Made by a program: the position numbers and the translations under genes. From DAOUBA01 sp034432855 (lineage in GTDB: Bacteria; Chloroflexota; Anaerolineae; B4-G1): 25,732 nt of DNA. The stretch is from assembly GCA_034432855.1 (NCBI GenBank), contig DAOUBA010000166.1:1-25732 (forward strand), given 5' to 3'. Shown here piece by piece: positions 22,484 to 25,732 of this stretch (position 1 is the first letter of the stretch; each line of letters starts with the position of its first letter). The notes below the pieces were generated by a model, which was given only the letters and a program-made list of their open reading frames with translations, did no database searches and was not told the origin of the DNA.

Positions 22484-22867
22484 ATGAGCAACGATTCCTC
22501 TCAGCCGGAACCGATTCCCTTGGGCGAAATCCTGCGCCGGATGCAAGAGTCCGAGCAGTTCAAAGCCGTCGTGCTGGCTTCCGCCGACGGCCTACCCATC
22601 GCCACCGCCCCCGTCGGTTACGATAGCGACCTCGCCGCCGCACTGGTGGCCGTGCTGCGCAAGGTCAGCGGCGAAGCACAAAGCCAACTGGGGTTGGCGG
22701 AAATAGATGAAGTGGTCGTGCGTAGCCGGGATCGCGTCTCTCTGGTGTGCCGGCGCCTCGACCTCGGAACAGAGGAGTTGCTCCTGGTCGTGATCATCCC
22801 GCCGGGCCGTCGCTACCGCCGGGCGACCAATCAGGCGATCGCCGAGATCAAGAGAGCGTTGATGTAG
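22484..22867 (+). CDS. Roadblock/LC7 domain protein
   Basis: The 127-residue protein is nearly all one Roadblock/LC7 domain (IPLGEILRRMQESEQFKAVVLASADGLPIATAP, LAAALVAVLRKVSGEAQSQLG, EELLLVVIIPPGRRYRRATNQAIAEIKRAL). It is shorter than its neighbours and lacks a low-complexity tail. It ends 11 bases before the next receiver gene. The fifth Roadblock-type domain within 4.3 kb, it may compete for the same GTPase. The ATG has GGAG 9 bases upstream. Confidence 0.83.
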   Translation: MSNDSSQPEPIPLGEILRRMQESEQFKAVVLASADGLPIATAPVGYDSDLAAALVAVLRKVSGEAQSQLGLAEIDEVVVRSRDRVSLVCRRLDLGTEELLLVVIIPPGRRYRRATNQAIAEIKRALM

Positions 22868-22878
22868 GAGCGAGAGCA

Positions 22879-24135
22879 TTGAGCCAGGAGACTGTCCTGA
22901 TCGTTGAAGACGACGATGAAACCCGCACCCTGCTGCGCGACGTCGTGCAGGCGCAGGCCGGCTACCGCGTGCTTCTGGCAACCGACGGTCAGACCGGGCT
23001 GGAGCGTGCGCTCGTCGAACGCCCGGACGTGATCCTGCTTGACCTGATGTTGCCTCGCCTCTCGGGGTTGGATCTGCTCGAATACCTCCACCGGCAGGGC
23101 TCTCACATCCCGGCCATCGTGCTGACCGCTTATTGTTCCGAGCAGGAGATCCTGAAGGCATTTCGCCTGGGGGCCAGAGATTTTCTGCAGAAACCCGTGG
23201 TCGTCAAGGAAGTGTTGAACGCCCTCGAGAGGGCCCTGGCGGAGGAGCGCCTACGGCGCGAGCGCGAGAACCTGACGCGGGCGCTGGCACAGGCCAACCA
23301 GCGGTTGCAGCAACAGGTGCAGAACTGGGCCACGCTCAACGACATCGCCCAGGCCATCAGTTCCACGCTGGAGGAATCCGAGATCTTCCGGCGTGTGATG
23401 GAGAACGTCACCCGTATCCTGCAGGTCGAGGCCTGCTCACTCTTGCTCCTCGATCAGAAGACGAACGAACTAGAGTTCACGGTTACGTTACAGGGAGACA
23501 CAGCGCGCTATTCTCCCTTTCGCCTCAAGCCGGGCCAGGGCATCGCTGGCTGGGTAGCGCAGCACGGCGAGCCACTCCTGGTGCCCGACGTGAGCCAGGA
23601 CCCGCGCTTCTACACTCAGATGGACCAGGTTACCGGTTTCCGCTCTCGTTCCATCCTGTGCGTGCCGCTCAAGTCCAGAGAGCGGGTGATCGGCGTGCTC
23701 GAGGCGATCAACAAGCGTGGCGAGGCAGGCGATTCACGTTTCACCCAGGCCGACCTGGAACTGCTGACGACGCTGGCCTCGTGGGTGGCGGTGGCGGTAG
23801 AGAACGCCTGGCTGAACCGCGCGACGAAAGAGATGGCGGCGGCTGCGGCCTTCAAGCAGGCCGTCACTGCGCTCGCCCACCACATCAATAACCGGCTGAT
23901 GGCGCTCTCGCTCGAACTGGACGGCCTGGAAATGGAAGGCACGCTTACCCCGCAGGCGCTCAGCGCCCTCACCGCCTCGGCACGCCGCAGCATCCAGGAG
24001 ATCGCGGCGGTGGTCAAGGCCCTCGACCGGCTGGAGGAACTCCACACCGTGCCCTACGTGGGCAGCACCGAGATGATTGACATCGAGGAACAGCTTCAGG
24101 AGCAACTGCGCCTCATCGAGGCACAGCAGCGGTAG
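22879..24135 (+). CDS. REC-GAF-DHp protein without an ATPase domain
   Basis: The 418-residue protein has a receiver (about 3-120; VEDDD, phospho-acceptor D55 in VILLDLMLPRLSG, VLTAYC, FLQKPV). A coiled coil follows (about 120-150, RERENLTRALAQANQRLQQQ), then a GAF domain (about 150-310; GIAGWVAQHGEPLLV, VPLKSRERVIGVLEAINK) and a DHp-like helical region with H334 in ALAHHINNRLMAL. It ends there: no N, G1 or G2 box of HATPase_c is present in any frame downstream. The layout parallels the kinase at 16016, where this box reads LAHEINNPL. It may be a phosphotransfer adaptor or a degenerate kinase. The TTG start at 22879 has GGAG 8 bases upstream; longer in-frame starts overlap the preceding gene and are not receiver-like. 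Confidence 0.87.
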   Translation: MSQETVLIVEDDDETRTLLRDVVQAQAGYRVLLATDGQTGLERALVERPDVILLDLMLPRLSGLDLLEYLHRQGSHIPAIVLTAYCSEQEILKAFRLGARDFLQKPVVVKEVLNALERALAEERLRRERENLTRALAQANQRLQQQVQNWATLNDIAQAISSTLEESEIFRRVMENVTRILQVEACSLLLLDQKTNELEFTVTLQGDTARYSPFRLKPGQGIAGWVAQHGEPLLVPDVSQDPRFYTQMDQVTGFRSRSILCVPLKSRERVIGVLEAINKRGEAGDSRFTQADLELLTTLASWVAVAVENAWLNRATKEMAAAAAFKQAVTALAHHINNRLMALSLELDGLEMEGTLTPQALSALTASARRSIQEIAAVVKALDRLEELHTVPYVGSTEMIDIEEQLQEQLRLIEAQQR

Positions 24136-24202
24136 CACTCCCTGCGAGCATCCATCCCCCCGGACAGTCCATTCCTTCCACAGACTTACGACGCCCGTCG
24201 GC

Positions 24203-24230
24203 TTGACAGCCTCCCAAGCCCCTGTATAAT
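24203..24230 (+). promoter_or_regulatory. vapBC promoter
   Basis: TTGACA (24203-24208), 16 bases, then TATAAT (24225-24230): both hexamers are consensus. The antitoxin ATG at 24273 follows 42 bases after the -10 box. This is the best promoter in the window by hexamer match. Confidence 0.75.
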
Positions 24231-24272
24231 GTGTATGAATATGATGAACCTGTAGACATCAAAAGGGCTGAA

Positions 24273-24542
24273 ATGCAAACCTATACCAAGCGACTGCAAG
24301 TCCTGTTTCCCCCTGCCTTGTTAGACCGCCTCCAGGTGCTGGCCCGCGAGCGGCGAACCTCCGTTGCCGACCTGATCCGCACCGCGGTAGAGCAAGTCTA
24401 TTTCCCCGACCGCTCTTCTGCCATCACCCCCCTGGACGCCGTGCAAAAACTGGCGGCAATGGCTCTTCCGGTCGCCGATTGGGAGCAGATGGAAGCCGAG
24501 TCAACTACCGCGGGATGCGATGAAACTCAGGGTCTTTATTGA
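24273..24542 (+). CDS. VapB-type ribbon-helix-helix antitoxin
   Basis: The 89-residue protein begins MQTYTKRLQVLFPPALLDRL and continues VLARERRTSVADLIRTAVEQVYF, a ribbon-helix-helix DNA-binding fold. The C-terminal part (VQKLAAMALPVADWEQMEAE) is of the kind that wraps a PIN toxin. The ATG at 24273 is preferred, with AAAGGG 6-7 bases upstream; a GTG at 24231 in the same frame sits right against the -10 box and before the expected transcription start. Its 3' end overlaps the toxin gene by 23 bases. It is expected to neutralise the toxin and repress the promoter at 24203-24230. Confidence 0.82.
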   Translation: MQTYTKRLQVLFPPALLDRLQVLARERRTSVADLIRTAVEQVYFPDRSSAITPLDAVQKLAAMALPVADWEQMEAESTTAGCDETQGLY

Positions 24543-24960
24543 CGCCAACGTTCCGATGTATGCGGCCGGGGCCGGGCATCCCCTCAAGTCTCCCTGCCTG
24601 CGCGTCCTGGAGGTGGCAGCCAGCGGCCCAATCGTCGCCGTGAGCGACGCCGAGGTGCTCCAGGAGATTATGCACTGCTACGCTTCACTGGACAGGCGAG
24701 AGCAGGGGGCGGAGGTTGCCGAGTTGTTCCTGCACGTGCTGCAGGACGTACTGCCCGTCACGCGAGAAGATATGGTGCAGGCGCTCGCCCTATACCGCGA
24801 GTATCCCCAGGTGCAGGCCCGCGACGCCGTCCACGCGGCGGTGATGCGCAGCCACGGGGTAACAGCCATTGTGACCACCGACCGGCACTTTGACCAGTTC
24901 GTGGGGCTGCGGCGAATAGACCCGCTGGATTTCGAGCGGTTTCTGAAGGAGAGCCAGTAA
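24520..24960 (+). CDS. VapC-type PIN-domain toxin
   Basis: The 146-residue PIN-domain protein has the acidic metal-binding residues D8 (VFIDANV), E45 or E49 (SDAEVLQEI), D102 (ARDAVHAA) and D121 (TTDRHFD). VapC toxins are Mg-dependent RNases that cut tRNA or rRNA; the target is not predictable here. The start overlaps the antitoxin gene by 23 bases, the normal coupled arrangement. All acidic positions are intact, so it is probably active when not bound by antitoxin. Confidence 0.88.
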   Translation: MKLRVFIDANVPMYAAGAGHPLKSPCLRVLEVAASGPIVAVSDAEVLQEIMHCYASLDRREQGAEVAELFLHVLQDVLPVTREDMVQALALYREYPQVQARDAVHAAVMRSHGVTAIVTTDRHFDQFVGLRRIDPLDFERFLKESQ

Positions 24961-24994
24961 GGAGCAACCAATCTCTTCGTTGACAACTCTACTT

Positions 24995-25022
24995 ATTGTA
25001 TGATTCATATTGTATGATTCAT
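24995..25022. repeat. perfect 14-bp tandem duplication
   Basis: ATTGTATGATTCAT occurs twice head to tail (24995-25008, 25009-25022), each copy containing TATGAT. A TTGACA lies at 24980-24985, but spacing to the two TATGAT boxes (13 and 27 bases) is not standard. It lies in the 136-base gap upstream of the DUF4332 gene. Confidence 0.7.
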
Positions 25023-25096
25023 AGCGAGACCGGTTTCCAATACAGAACTGCGTTGGGCGGCATTAGGACGAACGACATAAAGAAAGGAGTCGGAGA

Positions 25097-25501
25097 ATGG
25101 CAGACCTAGTCCAAGTTGAGGGTATCGGCGAGCGCTATGCTCAGAAGCTAGCAGAAGCGGGCATTTCAACAACGCAAGCTCTGTTGACGAAGGGCGCATC
25201 CCCCCAGGGGCGCAAAGAGATAGCCGAGAAGGCGGGCATCAGTCAGGAACTGATCCTGCGCTGGGTGAATCACATTGATCTCTTCCGGGTTAAGGGAATA
25301 GGTGAAGAGTACGCCGACTTGCTGGAAGCGGCTGGCGTGGACACAGTACCCGAACTCGCTCAGCGAAGTTCTGGGAATCTGTATCAGAAGCTCATTGAGG
25401 TTAATCGGGAGAAGAGGCTTGTTCGCCGCCTGCCTTCTGAAACCCAAGTGGCAGATTGGGTTGAACAGGCCAAACAACTCCCGCGCAAGATCACTTATTG
25501 A
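25097..25501 (+). CDS. DUF4332 helix-hairpin-helix protein
   Basis: The 134-residue protein has two helix-hairpin-helix-like units: VQVEGIGERYAQKLAEAGI (about 5-23) and FRVKGIGEEYADLLEAAGV (about 63-81), each followed by helices that complete the repeat. This is the DUF4332 pattern. HhH folds usually bind DNA or proteins without sequence specificity, but no role for this family is established to my knowledge. AAAGGAG lies 7 bases before the ATG, with a second GGAG just before it. No neighbour on the same transcript is visible; base composition is somewhat less GC-rich than the rest of the window. Confidence 0.85.
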   Translation: MADLVQVEGIGERYAQKLAEAGISTTQALLTKGASPQGRKEIAEKAGISQELILRWVNHIDLFRVKGIGEEYADLLEAAGVDTVPELAQRSSGNLYQKLIEVNREKRLVRRLPSETQVADWVEQAKQLPRKITY

Positions 25502-25683
25502 CTTGTTGGAGTGCTCACAACAGCCTCTAAACACTCCGTAGAACACTCCGGACACTCTTCGCGACTGGTCGTTCTGACCACGGGGCCAGGAGAGCTTCCA
25601 TATCTCAGGAAAGAAATGCGGTGAAATGTCAAGGGACAATTTGACCCTCGGAGCGGTGATTTGCAGGCAGGGGGCAATAGACC

Positions 25684-25712
25684 TGCCCGGCTGATTTTTT
25701 GAAAAACGGGCA
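25684..25712. terminator. hairpin near the window end
   Basis: TGCCCG (25684-25689) pairs with CGGGCA (25707-25712), and the inner T-run and A-run can extend the stem. The 230 bases after the DUF4332 gene hold no convincing gene. It could be a terminator, although it lies 180 bases after the stop codon. Confidence 0.35.
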
Positions 25713-25732
25713 AGCCTGACAATGGATGTCTC

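Noticed and set aside
24231..24272. Longer antitoxin N-terminus starting at GTG 24231
   Set aside because: It directly touches the -10 box and would lie before the expected transcription start; the RHH fold begins at the ATG at 24273.

Overview
The window is GC-rich and tightly packed with about 24 protein genes and no rRNA or tRNA that I can see. Gene content points to a Chloroflexota bacterium, probably Anaerolineae-like: a slipin, a CxxC-type FAD dehydrogenase, a transmembrane LuxR-HTH/kelch protein ending in a VFIP-type tail, DUF4332, and many receiver/Roadblock/MglA proteins. This is inference from family content; no marker gene for placement is present. Many genes have near-consensus sigma-70-like promoters (TTGACA/TATAAT), and two have an extended -10 only about 10 bases before the start codon.

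1-4800: a minus-strand pair (slipin, then a hexulose-phosphate-synthase-like HUMPS protein) is divergent from a cupin/FAD-dehydrogenase pair. An MFS transporter on the minus strand converges on that pair and appears frameshifted near its N-terminus. 4783-4942 is a 160-bp element with imperfect terminal inverted repeats. 5159-7630 encodes DNA gyrase subunit A, with a good promoter and a leader built of 7-base repeats.

7631-8879 is the most interesting accessory stretch. It carries a second 154-bp inverted-repeat element with flush 8-bp direct repeats (GTATAATT), then a two-gene cassette (ribbon-helix-helix-like protein plus HNH endonuclease). It ends in a 123-bp diverged copy of the gyrA 3' end. 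This layout is what insertion of a small HNH cassette at the gyrA 3' end, with target duplication, would leave.

8920-14620 holds a zincin metallopeptidase, then an apparent operon of class V aminotransferase, winged-helix AAA+ ATPase, glycerophosphodiester phosphodiesterase and TIM-barrel sugar isomerase. A membrane metallophosphoesterase that has lost its GNH motif follows.

14669-24135 is a signalling island: LuxR-HTH/TM/kelch protein, REC-GAF-histidine kinase, OmpR-type regulator, REC-Roadblock, REC-PATAN(DUF4388)-Roadblock, two Roadblock proteins, an MglA-type small GTPase, another Roadblock protein, and a REC-GAF-DHp protein with no ATPase domain. Together they look like a phosphorelay feeding a small-GTPase/Roadblock switch, of the kind that sets polarity or motility in other bacteria; the output here is unknown. 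A VapBC-type toxin-antitoxin pair (24273-24960) and a DUF4332 protein close the window. Degenerate 7-base tandem repeats occur in front of three genes, once as part of a perfect 31-base palindrome.
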